DNA of 64,000 bases from Liolophura sinensis (taxonomy: Eukaryota; Mollusca; Polyplacophora; Chitonida; Chitonidae). Under the pieces are notes generated by a model. That model made no database searches. It was not told where the DNA came from and saw only the letters and a list, made by a program, of their open reading frames with translations. A program made the position numbers and the translations under genes. Numbering within the stretch: the first letter of the stretch is position 1; the number at the start of each line of letters is the position of its first letter. The stretch lies in the NCBI RefSeq assembly GCF_032854445.1, contig NC_088296.1, positions 3,185,246-3,249,245 of the forward strand. Reading direction: 5' to 3'. Below, piece by piece: positions 50,243-61,900 of the stretch.

Positions 50243-51080
50243 TCTGCCAGTATATTTTCACTTTATTTAATACCGCTACTTTTGTTTCCCAATTTTCTTT
50301 ATGCCGTTGCGCAAGACGATCCGGAAGGCCCGGATATTATCCGCAATCTGACGGGTGTCTTCGTTCACGGACAGGTTTCAGCAAATAATTGCCAGCAAGC
50401 TAGCGGTGATCGAGGAGAATTTGGCCGCCTGTTCGTGTTCACCGAGGAGGAGTTGTCAGGGATCGAAGTGCTCATGTGGTACGCGATGGTACATGAGCAG
50501 CTGAAGGGAGATCAGCGTTCCAGACCGCCCATGCAACTCACAGGGCCCAGACAGCCCATAGAGTTTGACGACAACGTTGCTGATTAGTTCAGAGCCTATT
50601 TTGATTTGGTCCAAACACGCCTGTCGGCATTACATGGGTCCTGCCAAAACCAGAGATCTGCGGGAGGGGACGGAAGTGGACATAGAGGCGCCATGGAGGA
50701 CGCCCTGATGTGTAAGGTACCCGTCACACTTGCACCTTGCCGCCAGAAACTGAGAATAACAACAACGCGTGCTGGCCAAACATATCGGCCTGGACTCCAC
50801 AGTAGTACACTCTCTACTAGACTTTGGGCTGTCACCACAAGTTACCTCAAGTCGTAACAAGTTTCGTTTCTTTTCTTTAAAGCCTCAGTTATTTACTTTC
50901 TGTTGTGTTCGAACTTCACTTGAGGCAGAGGCCTACATAAAAGCCAGAAGAGAATGAAGCTTAACATGGTGCTTGCCGCCATCCTGAAGAAATTTTTCCC
51001 TTGTGTTATGGCCGTCTATCCTTACTGCGCATGTGCTCCTCTTTATGCTCGTGCTATGGTTTTGAATAATAAAGACGTCA
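50243..51080 (+). pseudogene. Decayed paralogue of the PxWF secreted-protein gene
   Basis: Homology to 43780-44600 runs from the end of the intron through exon 2 into the 3' UTR, so this is a DNA duplicate and not a retrocopy. Matching peptide blocks are VAQDDPEGPD, IIRNLTG, GRLFVFTEEELSGIEV and PRQPIEFDDNV. Four lesions are visible. The splice acceptor is lost to a short deletion (TTTTCTTTA-TGCC against TTTTCCTTAGTCTGTGCC). The first PDWF module is read out of frame between GVFVHGQV and GEFGRLFV. The second PEWF is changed to LMWY. The Trp codon of the third module is TAG (50585-50587). No signal-peptide exon is found upstream. The 3' region keeps AATAAA at 51068-51073. Confidence 0.8.
51068..51073 (+). 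terminator. Relict poly(A) signal of the PxWF pseudogene
   Basis: AATAAA about 480 bp after the premature stop, in a region collinear with the 3' end of the intact gene. Confidence 0.4.
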
Positions 51081-51209
51081 CCCAATGAGTGACGATGAGT
51101 TCTTGGTGTCGAAGTTAAACCAATTTAACATTATGATTTAGTAAAAAGTGTTGTAACCGGATTTTATTTGCACTGACATCGATGTGCAACATAACGATCT
51201 GTAGACATG

Positions 51210-51370
51210 AAGGCTTCCTCTCCGGTCGTACATGGGGACGTCCGGCAGCAACCTACAGATTTTGAGTTTTCCCCCAGGCTCTGCCCGGTTTCCCCCTACC
51301 TTGATGCTGGTCATGTAATATTCGCGAGTAGGCCTGTGAGGCGTAAAACCACCAATCAAATAAATAAATC
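51210..51370 (+). mobile_element. SINE-A, 3' two thirds, diverged
   Basis: GGCTTCCTCTCCGGTCGTAC, CCCGGTTTCCCCCTACC, AGGCGTAAAACCACCAATCA and an AAAT tail are present. Confidence 0.85.
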
Positions 51371-51561
51371 AAAATCAAATCGATGTCGGTCTTGTGAAGT
51401 TAGGCGACAAGTTACAAAAAATTATCCTGTGGACCTATGGAATTGGGACCTTTGCTTATGCCACAGGCGACAATTCATCCCCAGTGTCCTCCCGCGGACC
51501 TGTAATCTGCATTCACAAATACCATTGCTCTAGGTGTCCATCGGAATCAACACCTGTAACA

Positions 51562-51645
51562 GTCTGGATTTCACCGGTAGCCAATTAACACACTGTCGTC
51601 AATGCTTTGATTTTAATCTTTACGTTGGTCTTTTTATATTAAGTG
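51562..51645 (-). repeat. Dispersed repeat R1 copy
   Basis: GGATTTCACCGGTAGCCAAT and ACACACTGTCGTCAATGC followed by TTTTAATCTTTACGTTGG on plus match the inverted R1 core. Confidence 0.6.
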
Positions 51646-51829
51646 GTTTTTCAGGTAACTGCATGCCCCGACACCCACCCATCCACGCCCCCCCCCCTCC
51701 CCCAAATCGGTTTTCTCCTCTCAGAAACTTGATCGCCGTTAATAAAATGGAATATAAGCCATTGTTGGAGATGCCTCAAATTAGCCTATTATTAATGCGG
51801 TGGCCACCGAGAAAAAAAGATGCATTTTA

Positions 51830-52660
51830 AACAACGACATCGGTGGTTCAGGCCTGTAGGATCCGGTCTTCATCGAAAATGCTTTATATATAAGCGTCAA
51901 GTCCGACATTCCTATACCATTCGTAGTCCGTAATGGGCGTTCCAAGTCGATAATCGCAAGATCCATTTCCACAACAACGTTTAACACTAACTCCCGAAGA
52001 CAAAGGTATGTAAGAAATTATACAAATAAGAAATAAAGCCGGTAACACACAAGAGAGAAGCGGTCATCAGTTTTCAATGATGCCGGGCAGACAATGAATA
52101 TTCCAGGCATGAATTCCATATCAAAGTTCAAATTCGTAGTCCGTGAATGGGTTCCATGTCAAATAACAGCTAAACAAGTATCTCAGCCGCGCTTTAATTG
52201 CAACTGTTCATAAAGGCATCATGCTGATGTAATTAGCATGGCTACCTTTACGGCCCCTAGCCCCAGGTTAAGCGGTATTAGATACAGTTTGAAAATGACG
52301 AGCGTTACAGACCCCAACCGATCAGATTATGATTCAACAGTAACGGACGATTACGTCTTTCCCGTTAATATGTAAAGATCTCATGCTACAAGAGGTGCCA
52401 TCTATGATGTTACACATGACATACAAGATAGACGGTTACACTGCGCAACCAGCGCCATCTATGTTGTTAAATACCATGTACGTGATAGATATGTACATAG
52501 GGATAACAGCGCCGTCTATGTGGTTGATCACAATGCAGATCGCCGGAGATTCTGAACGCTCTGTCCATACCTGCCAACGAGAGTGTTATACTCATTGAAA
52601 AAATTTGAGAAACTTAGAATGAAGGCGTTTGATGGAGACTCTGGCCAACCAAGTGATCCC
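51830..52660 (+). repeat. Low-copy segment shared with 39420-40130 and the PxWF intron
   Basis: The left part (GGGCGTTCCAAGTCGATAATC) matches the intron segment also found at 42620 and 46760. The right part (CCCCTAGCCCCAGGTTAAGC, ACGCTCTGTCCATACCTGCC) matches the segment upstream of the intact gene. Three diverged units around GCGCCATCTATGTTGTTAAA lie at 52395-52540. Confidence 0.65.
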
Positions 52661-53029
52661 GGTACCACGAAAGTGCTTCAATTGCTTCATGAAAATTCGG
52701 GACGTTTAATAACTGGGATGATAAATATTTTGACCAGTGGAGTTGACTGTTCTCATGGTTTGATCGCCATTTCTGCTCCGCAATCCGGTATGCTTCTCGT
52801 CTCACTTATACTAGATAGCTCCGTCAGTCAAAGACGGAAGCCCATTGGTGACAAAGTTTTAAATCAAATCTATAAATTGTTACAACGAATTTAAAAATAG
52901 AAATGACGATCTCTGAAGCCGGTATAACGATCGTTCATACGAAATTGAAACCGTTAAAATAATTTTATAACAGTTGTAACGAACTTAAAATCGTTATAAC
53001 GAATTATATAAAGTTCGAAATAAAGATAA
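52661..53029. other. Intergenic, nothing recognised
   Basis: About 370 bp. A 103-residue + frame (52583-52894) starts in the duplicated segment and has no family features. Confidence 0.5.
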
Positions 53030-53120
53030 ATTTATTGATTTATTAGATTCGTGCTTTACGCCGTACTCAAAAATATTTCGCTTCCACGACGGCGGCCAGC
53101 ATTATGGTGAGAGGAAACTC
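53030..53120 (-). mobile_element. SINE-A 3' fragment
   Basis: TTATTAGATTCGTGCTTTACG, CTCAAAAATATTTCGCTTCC and CAGCATTATGGTGAGAGG are present. It stops where the copy at 34525 stops. Confidence 0.85.
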
Positions 53121-54855
53121 GAAATAATGAATTTTAAACTGCTTTATAACTGTGCAACCAACAGGTCATCGTATAGATTCTCATGATGCACTTAAAACAC
53201 GAAAATAAAAAGGAAGTTGAAATTAAAGGATTTTATTAATACGTATGTTTCAGTCTTTGTTTACATATAAAAGTACAAACATACAAACGTACAAACTGTT
53301 CCACATATCGTATTAGTCAGACTGTACAATTCTGTATAAGAACAGATTCCACAGCTCTTCCTCAAAATCAGCATTTATACAACTCTTATCGTTCTGCATT
53401 AAAACAAGCGTGGTTATTTTTAAGGCGCGTTCATTAAAAATGTCATAGGCGTTGTATTTCTGCGCACTTTTCTGATTACGTTAACGTTTTTTTTTTCTTT
53501 CTTAATTAAAATGCAAAATACATGTAGGTGTTATTATCTATATACAATTAGATAAAAATTTGTCCACAATTATTTAACTTCAAACGGTTAACATATATCC
53601 GTAGATACGATCTATTTAAAAGTGTCCAAAACGCAACAATTTTAAGATTTTACTCTTGAATATGCATTGTTTCATAGCGCTAACTGGTAAACAGTTCCTT
53701 CTTCGCAACAAAAGCAACAATCATAACACGAGTCCTCACTTTTTGGAGACTCGTACATTGCTTAAACAACGATCCCATTAGCACAAAATATCCAATACTT
53801 TCTCGTCTACCTTGTGCACAGTCCTGACAAACTTTGACCCCAAAAAACCATTAATCCCTATCAGTATGTCAGAAGGCTTCGTGTTTGATAGACATAAGTA
53901 AATGGCATATACATTTCTGTAAAAGCGTGCATATGCAGAACAGTAAATATGACAAGTAGAAAGATTTGGGGGAACACCTAAAAATAGTTGAAGACACAAA
54001 ATATACCTATAAACATGAGTCATTTTAATTTTTGAATTTCTAACCGCTGACGTTAGTTATGCAATCATTTGTTCGGCTTTGGCCGCCGTTTTTACCCATT
54101 GGCGTGGCTCGTGCAATTCAGTCCTTGTGATTTGTTGTAAACGACAATACAGACCTATATGACCCGTGCATTTATACCAGTAACAGCTGTTCAAATTTCT
54201 GCTATTTCCTATTTATCCTTGACCTATAAATATGCGTTCTCGAACGACATTTTGTATGAACTACTCGATTAATTGCCGGCTCGCTGTAGTGACGCGTTCT
54301 TCATCGGTCCTGAGCTCCGATTGGTCAAGGCACATTCAGAGAAAATGCCAGGATTAAATATCGCAATTATAACTTACTATTTTCGTAGGATAAGATAGAT
54401 GGAAAACAATATGTTTATCAGAAATATAGTTGTACGTGCATGGAATAATACATACGCTCGTGTCCCCAATACAAAACAAATTCAACAATCAACAACGATG
54501 AGAACCAACAACAGTATTTGGCAATAACAAGTGAAATTTTGCCTTTTTAAATTCGTTTCAAATAAAATACACATTATGACGTCAACTTTCCAAATGACTT
54601 CGAAATTTGATCATTATAATCCGTCCCACTTAGTCATGAAGTGTTACCATATCTAGCGAAAGTGTTACCACATCAAGCGAAAGTGTTACCACATCTAGGG
54701 AAAACTCATTACGCATACATATCGTTGACTTTTGTAGCACTTTGGTAATATGGCAATAAGGTTAAAAATATTCTCAAAAATAAAGAATAAATAAATTTGA
54801 AAAAAAAGACTACCAAACACTAAGCAGTCATTGAGTCAATAAAAACTCAGCTTGT

Positions 54856-55069
54856 GGGCCTCCCTGGCCGACGTGGTTAGCGTGCCAGCTCGGTGTAAAG
54901 ACCCAGGAGCCTTTCACCAATGGGGTCGCTGTGAATTCAAATCCAGCTCCTGCTGGCTTACTCTCCGGCTGTACGTGGAAAGGTCTGACAGCAGCCTGCG
55001 GATGGTCGTGAGTTTCCTCCGAGTTCTGTCAGTTTCCTCCCACAATAATGCTGGCCGCCGTCGTATAAG

Positions 55070-55078
<9 letters not shown>
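54856..55078 (+). mobile_element. SINE-A copy ending in an (AT)n tract
   Basis: GGGCCTCCCTGGCCGACGTG, CTGTGAATTCAAATCCAGC and GCCGTCGTATAAGTGAAATA are present. The usual CTTGAGTACGG 3' end is replaced by the dinucleotide repeat. Confidence 0.9.

Positions 55079-55135
<57 letters not shown>
55076..55135. repeat. (AT)n microsatellite
   Basis: About 58 bp of uninterrupted TA dinucleotides fused to the end of the SINE-A body. Confidence 0.97.
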
Positions 55136-55138
<3 letters not shown>

Positions 55139-55670
55139 GATTTTTCTTTTGAAAACTTCATAAATTACATTTCCATACATAAGGCTACCTAGAATCGCCG
55201 AAATTATTAACTATAAACATTAGCAAAATGTATAAAACTTCAATTAACTTCATTTCAAGATATGTAACCAAACAGTTAATAGTAAAATCTTTTCAAAAAC
55301 ACCACAAAGTATGAAACTCACATAGCAAAGTAGAAAACACTGACGTTGTCCCTTAGGTTGTTCACAGACAAAATCCTTTCAACAGTTTCAAAGAAAATCA
55401 CAAAACGTTATCTTCTGAAAGTCTAGCCTCTGTATTTCCCTGTGTGTACAGACACCGTCAAAGTAAATTAACTTGCCATTCTACCTTGTAACGCCATATC
55501 TGAAAATTGTACAAAATCGACACTTTCTCTTGAAGATTCCGGTTTTCGCGGACCGGATCTTAACATTGGAAGAGAGCGGATGTGACGTATGCAGTACTGC
55601 GCGCACCAACTACCTCCGCTCCGCTATCACGTGGACGCCATGTGGATTTCGCCAATGTTATTCGGATTTC

Positions 55671-55945
55671 CTACAAGACAATCTTAACCAGGATTAGAAA
55701 ACACTGGGAAATAATCAAAACTGCCAGCAGCAAGCCTCGACTAGATCCAGCATTCGTGTCGTTGATGGACTTCCCCGTGCGGGCTTTCAGCGTTGTTGTT
55801 GTGGTTTCTTTTGTGGGAGTGTTTGTTGTCTCGGAAGGCTCCGTGGCGACGAGTACTTTGTCCACGATATGAATTATACCATGCGTTGTTAGGATATTAC
55901 TCCGCACGATACGACCTCGTACTCGACCACAGGTGACAAAAACAT
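55671..55945 (-). CDS. FAS1 gene exon i (domain 3 second motif, stalk, GPI tail)
   Basis: The acceptor is TTTTCTTAG|ATGTTT and the stop is TAG at 55671-55673. It encodes VFVTCGRVRGRIVRSN, HGIIHIVDKVLVATEP, a Thr-rich stalk and NDTNAGSSRG followed by LLLAVLIISQCFLILVKIVL. The hydrophobic terminus without a cytoplasmic tail argues for GPI anchoring. Confidence 0.8.
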
Positions 55946-58900
55946 CTAAGAAAACAAAAAGGAATACACACAATAGGATACAGTTAAGACGCAGAAGTTT
56001 CTCGAGGGATAATCAACTATTGTTTTCACAGCTCTTATCTGTTACTCACACAAAACAATTCTTTCGTCTTCAATTTAAATATGATTGCAAATCATTGATA
56101 TAAAATGCCCCAATGCTCCTTACAGCGCATGCCTTCCTCCCTAACTGCCTCCGCTAGCAAATTTTTCAAAGAAATCTTGATCAACGCCGAGGTCGTTGGG
56201 CTCAGGGTGATCAAGTGATGTCAGACGACAAAAACGCTCTGTTTCAACAGTTGTTTCTGATCATACATGATACAATTGTATTCTCTTCATCTAAAGTATT
56301 CATAAATTCTAACCAACACCTGGAGCAATTTTACTGATGAATTCTGATTATAGTTCAGTGGGAGGGTATTGTGGGTGAGATTCAGTCTACGTGCGTCGCA
56401 CTGGCCCCAGTGGTCAAATGGTAGTAGTGATGTAAAGCGAACGTAGAGAGCGGCACTTGCACCACAAGCCTCCGAGAGCGCAAACTAAATGTACGAATTT
56501 TGCACCACAGGCAAAGGGACAAAATAGGCCTACTATGGAGACACGATTTTAGTCTTATCTCCCCCTGGTAAAGAATCCTTTAAAACATTTTTGGAATCGG
56601 ATCGAGGTCAAGGTCATTACCAAAATTTACTGGATTAATGCTTGTTTCAACTTATAGGCCTATAGGCTTCGCACTCACCATGACCGGACCGGGAAAAGGT
56701 TACGTTATTGCGCGTGAAATTGTTCACGCGCGTCCTTGTCAGCAAGTCCTCCAGTGTCAATATCTCGCCAAGTAACACGTGTCTCCACGTGACCTGTGAA
56801 TTGAAGATTGGCAATCAGACATATACTGGAGTTTAGGGTCGCTATCAACAAAATTTCCGTCCTATCACCATGGTGTCTCCCTCCAGCAGATCCAAGCTAC
56901 AGTTTTTTTTTGATTTATGTTCACGGTCGCTCTTAGAAATTGTTTACTTACACAACAGGGAATATTCTGAAAGCTCGGTGGTGTACTCCGGGAACCCAGC
57001 TTCCACCACCCACCCAGCCCCACCTAGAGACCTAACCGTTGAGGAAAATTCTTGTACAAAGTGTTCCACATCTGAGACTTGTATCAAATAAACAAATTTT
57101 AGACCTGAACATCTGAATAAATGTATAAAAAAGTGCAAATATATCACAAACTGTTATATTTCTGATTAATGACCTATAACGTGTTATATACAAAGTTGAT
57201 GTGTGGTGCAAGATACAAATGTCTGAATATTCAACACCTCGATTAACATATTCATCAGGAATATGTCTATTTCTACCAGTAAGGATATGTTATATATTAT
57301 TATACGTTTACGGGTCAGTAAATAGCTTCATTCATGTTGAGAATACTGCCAGAGGGTTCTAGCTCTGATATATATGTAATACCATGTGTAAAAAAAACCT
57401 GAGCATTATGTCATATATGATCAGACAGCAAAAAATAGGTTGTTTTTTTTTACCTCTTCTATATGCCGATTGCTACTGAGCATGCGCTCTACGGCAGAAC
57501 CCTGTTTGCGGTTCACAGTGTCATCAGGTGCCAGAACTGTGTGGAGCTGAGTTGTGTCGCCAAGGTAACGCTGCCACGAGCGGACTATCAATGTGTGAAA
57601 AATGTTCCTAAAAACAAGACAAAGAGGGATGGACACAGGCATTCTTGTAACCTATTAGTAAGTGAACGAACGATTGAAAATACTTGGGTCATGGAACACT
57701 CTATTTCAACACGTTTAGATTATTGAGTATCTCGTTCTGCATGTGAAGATATTTGTTTTATTAGGGTTGAAAAATATTCCTGAGTACGGCGTAGAACGCC
57801 AATCAAATTACCCAATAAATATAACGGGTGAAGAATCTGGGGCCATGTTAGGTCTCACCGTACACGGTTATGAAGCATTTCCATTGGTGATTATTAGGGA
57901 ATGTGAAATATTTATTTTCACTGTGTTGGGTGTTAAAAAAATTCATAGAAAATTCTTCATGCAGATTTGTGATAATTTCCTGTCTAATTTTGACCTGTGA
58001 ATGGAATTTCATGACGTGGAAAGGTTGTTTCGGATTAGTAGGTGGTTTCCACAAAAACTGGCATAAATTTCCCAATAGTTTTAATGCTCATTATTTGTCT
58101 GGGGTTTCCTTCCTTTTGAAGATCACAACTAAATTTGGACTGCTTGTTTTCTTGTATTTTTAAATACACCAAAGTCTGTTGTCTGAGTGATGCTAGAATG
58201 TATTCTGCTATTGCAGCAGATTGTTCTGTTAAATGGAACGCACACATTCTATTAATTCAATATAAGATTCTATTAGACAGAGAGGATATTATGTTGAATA
58301 TGACCGAGTGCTACGTTATAACAACGAAATGCATTCTAGGATCGCTCAGACAGCAGACCTTCTGTTAAAATTAATCAATTATTTTTAGTGTAATTTTTTA
58401 GTAACACTGTAAAAGTTAACACTGGTAAGAAACTGTCTTCGGATCTTACAGGAGAATTGCTAGTTTAGTTGATAGAGAGGTGAACAGAAGAAATTCCTGT
58501 TAAATTAAAGCACATGTCCTCGATCGCGTGGTGCTACCAAGGCCCCAAGGACAATCAAAACGTGTTAATCCACCAACTTCCCGCCTTAGCATAAGTTATT
58601 AACACTGAACAATTTGAAAATAATTCCGGTCACGTGACGTCGTGTTTGGTGTTTAGCATACTCGAAGTGATATTTTGCTCGATCCTGATTGATTCGTCCA
58701 TATTATACGGTCTCTTAAGATATTTTTGAAGTTCTATTTACCTCTTTTTAGAAAACCTTAAAGGCAAAGAACACACCAGCATGAAGTACAGATGAAAGGC
58801 CATTAAATATTGACCGCGAAAATAGTTCATTTTATTTTTAGAACATTTTTCGACCTAACATTTAAAACTTTGGATTCTACTGTGGCCTTTTGTGATTATA

Positions 58901-61900
58901 TTAGACCAGAGATGTCACTTCAGCCACTTTTTGCCACTTGACACACAAATATTGCTATATTTCATCATCCTAAATGCATCTTTATTTATAGCTATGAATG
59001 CATTCAACAAATGGACCTGGAAACGAACTATTTTAACATTGCTGTGACGTTACTGATATCCTCTGGGTCCCAACACACCATCAAAGATCCTATGTTTTAA
59101 ATGCATTTTATTAGGTCGAAAAATCTTCTATAAAATTCTGTAATAAATAAATCAAACTATATTGCTGCACACACTTTAGTTTAGCGTTTTCTTTGCTTTT
59201 TAGTGTTGACATCATTATGAGGTATTTATGTGTTACTGAACGGGCATATTAAATACCAAAATTCAGGTGAAATACAGTAAGACTCTTGTGTTCTCTATAT
59301 TTAAGATTTACATTTAAAACTTAAGGCTGTGTTAATGAGCAAAACCAGAAGGGAAAGCGAAAGTGAATTTTACGTTGTACTCACCTGAGGTTAGCTTCCT
59401 CTCGGACACCTCCCGAGCAGTGTAGGGTGAGAAATTCAGGAGGCCCTCGATGACGTAGATGATCCCGTTTGTACATTTCATGTCGGGTTTGGACATAATT
59501 ATGCTGTAGTCGCGGTAAATGCCTACGACGAAGGCATCTGCGAATATGATGTCATTTGGATGTTTCAGTACTTCAAAATACACCACATCTTAATTGCAGA
59601 AATCCATTACAAAGCTAAAGGCGTTTGCTTCTTTGCAAACTCTGCTCTCCGTTAAATGTGATGAATCGCTTTCTACATTATTCAGAAATTTTAACCACAC
59701 AAATACAAAAAAAGTACACAACCTAACAAAGATGGAAAAGACATTGTTCACTATTTGCTTAATGGGGAAATACTGTGTTTTTCTTCCAAGACAAACGTTT
59801 TTAAGCATACAGTAGCCTTTATTTTACTTCATACCTTGAGTTTCTTTCGCGAAGCGGAAGGTGATATTGTGCCCGGTTGTAAAATTCCAACTGTTTCTCT
59901 GCGAATTGATATAGGTTCGGTTCACTACAAGATTGGCACCAAGTGACCAAGAAAAAGCTGCAAATATATTAAATATATACATATATTTTATATTTGTAAA
60001 ATATAAAATATTTGGACACAGGGCAATGACTAGGGGAGGTAGTCATCGATATATGATCTCCGGTTTTTACGTGNNNNNNNNNNNNNNNNNNNNNNNNNNN
60101 NNNNNNNNNNNNNNNNNNNNNNNNNNNNNNNNNNNNNNNNNNNNNNNNNNNNNNNNNNNNNNNNNNNNNNNNNNNNNNNNNNNNNNNNNNNNNNNNNNNN
60201 NNNNNNNNNNNNNNNNNNNNNNNNNNNNNNNNNNNNNNNNNNNNNNNNNNNNNNNNNNNNNNNNNNNNNNNNNACTTGAATCCCATCATTATTTGGGACT
60301 GTGCCTTTGAGTGAGAAGGTTTGTCCAGCTACCCGGTGCATGGCGGAGCTAGTTGTTCGGGTACCCCTGTTTCCTCCATTAATAATCCTTATAAATAATC
60401 CTAATATTAAATAAAATAATACTTAAACTTGATTAAGAATAAAGAAATTGCAAATGTCTTGATAAAATTATCCTTTTATTTCTAACGATTCCTTTTTCAT
60501 GTGGTATGGTCTTCTATCCTGCTATTATACCAAACGGGAACACAGATAATTAGGCAAAGGCGTGTTCTCACAGACCAGTAGGCTAAGGCGTGTTCTCACA
60601 GGCCATTAGGCTAAGGCGTGACCTCGCAAACCAGTAGGCTAAGGCGTGTTCTCACAGGTCATTAGGCTAAGGCGTGACCTCGCAAACCAGTAGGCTAAGG
60701 CGTGTTCTCACAGGCCATTAGGCTAAGGCGTGACCTCGCAAACCAGTAGGCTAAGGCGTGTTCTCACAGCCCATTAGGCTAAGGCGTGACCTCGCAAACC
60801 AGTAGGCTAAGGCGTGACCTCGCAAACCAGTAGGCTAAGGCGTGTTCTCACAGCCCATTAGGCTAAGGCGTGACCTCGCAAACCAGTAGGCTAAGGCGTG
60901 TTCTCACAGACCATTAGACTAAGGCGTGACCTCGCAGGCCATTAGGCTAAGGCGTGACCTCGCAAACCAGTAGGCTAAGGCGTGTTCTCACAGACCATTA
61001 GGCTAAGGCGTGACCTCGCAAACCAGTAGGCTAAGGCGTGTTCTCACAGGCCATTAGGCTAAGGCGTGACCTCGCAAACCAGTAGGCTAAGGCGTGTTCT
61101 CACAGACCATTAGGCTAAGGCGTGACCTCGCAAACCAGTAGGCTAAAGCGTGTTCTCACAGACCTATGGGCTAAGGCGTGATTCAAGATTTTTAAAATGC
61201 AGATTCTCAAATACACCTGTGCAACAATGAACTCGCCCATGATTTGAAATCTTCTGCAAAAATCCTGATCATTTGATCATTAAATTTTGAATCATCTCGT
61301 ACCTTTCTCTGGAAGTCCTCGTTGGCTCTGAGTGTAGTGAGTTTAGTTTGAATGGAGGTGAAATATCCGCTAGAAGGTGCAAACACCGTTACCGGACGTT
61401 TTGAGTGCATGGTTGCTCGGGTAACCGGCAGGTGAGAAATAAAGCTGTAAAATGGCCTGGAGAGAGAGATACAGAGAAAGCACAATTACTAATGCTACTG
61501 TTAAGCATTTTTACATAAGTCAGTAGTCTTATCCGAATTCTCTATACACTCAGACATAGCATGAGAAAACACCTCGGTTTATTTCTACATATAAATAAGT
61601 AAATAAATAAAGAAAGAAAGAAAGAAAACATCTCACAATATATCTCATTCAGCAACACTGAAATAAAACATTTTTCTACTGTTAATTCTTCTCACCCAGT
61701 AACTGAATATTTTCAACCTGCTGAAAAGGCACTCGGATTGTTCTCTTCTCTCATATTGTGCACCAGTAGATGGGCAAACATGTTATCTTATCTTAACGGT
61801 ATTTCTTGGAGGTGGAAACCGAGGAACCGGAGTAAACCAACAACCTTAGAAACCACCTGATTTGGAGCCCCATCAGTACTAGCGAGAGTTGGATTCGAAC

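Larger units (their letters stand above)
53121..55670 (-). other. Possible 3' UTR of the FAS1 gene
   Basis: The region downstream of the FAS1 stop has no other gene. The first clear minus-strand AATAAA I see is at 53231-53236 (TTTATT on plus). If used, the 3' UTR would be about 2.4 kb and would contain the SINE-A copy at 54856 and a 24-bp triple repeat (GTGTTACCACATCWAGCGAA, 54648-54705). The extent is inferred only. Confidence 0.3.

Noticed and set aside
53778-54023. 81-residue minus-strand frame
   Set aside because: It lacks domain features and lies in the possible FAS1 3' UTR. Chance is the simpler explanation.
55582-55872. 96-residue + strand frame over the FAS1 terminal exon
   Set aside because: It is antisense to the coding exon, which has the FAS1 motif and a GPI-like tail on the minus strand.
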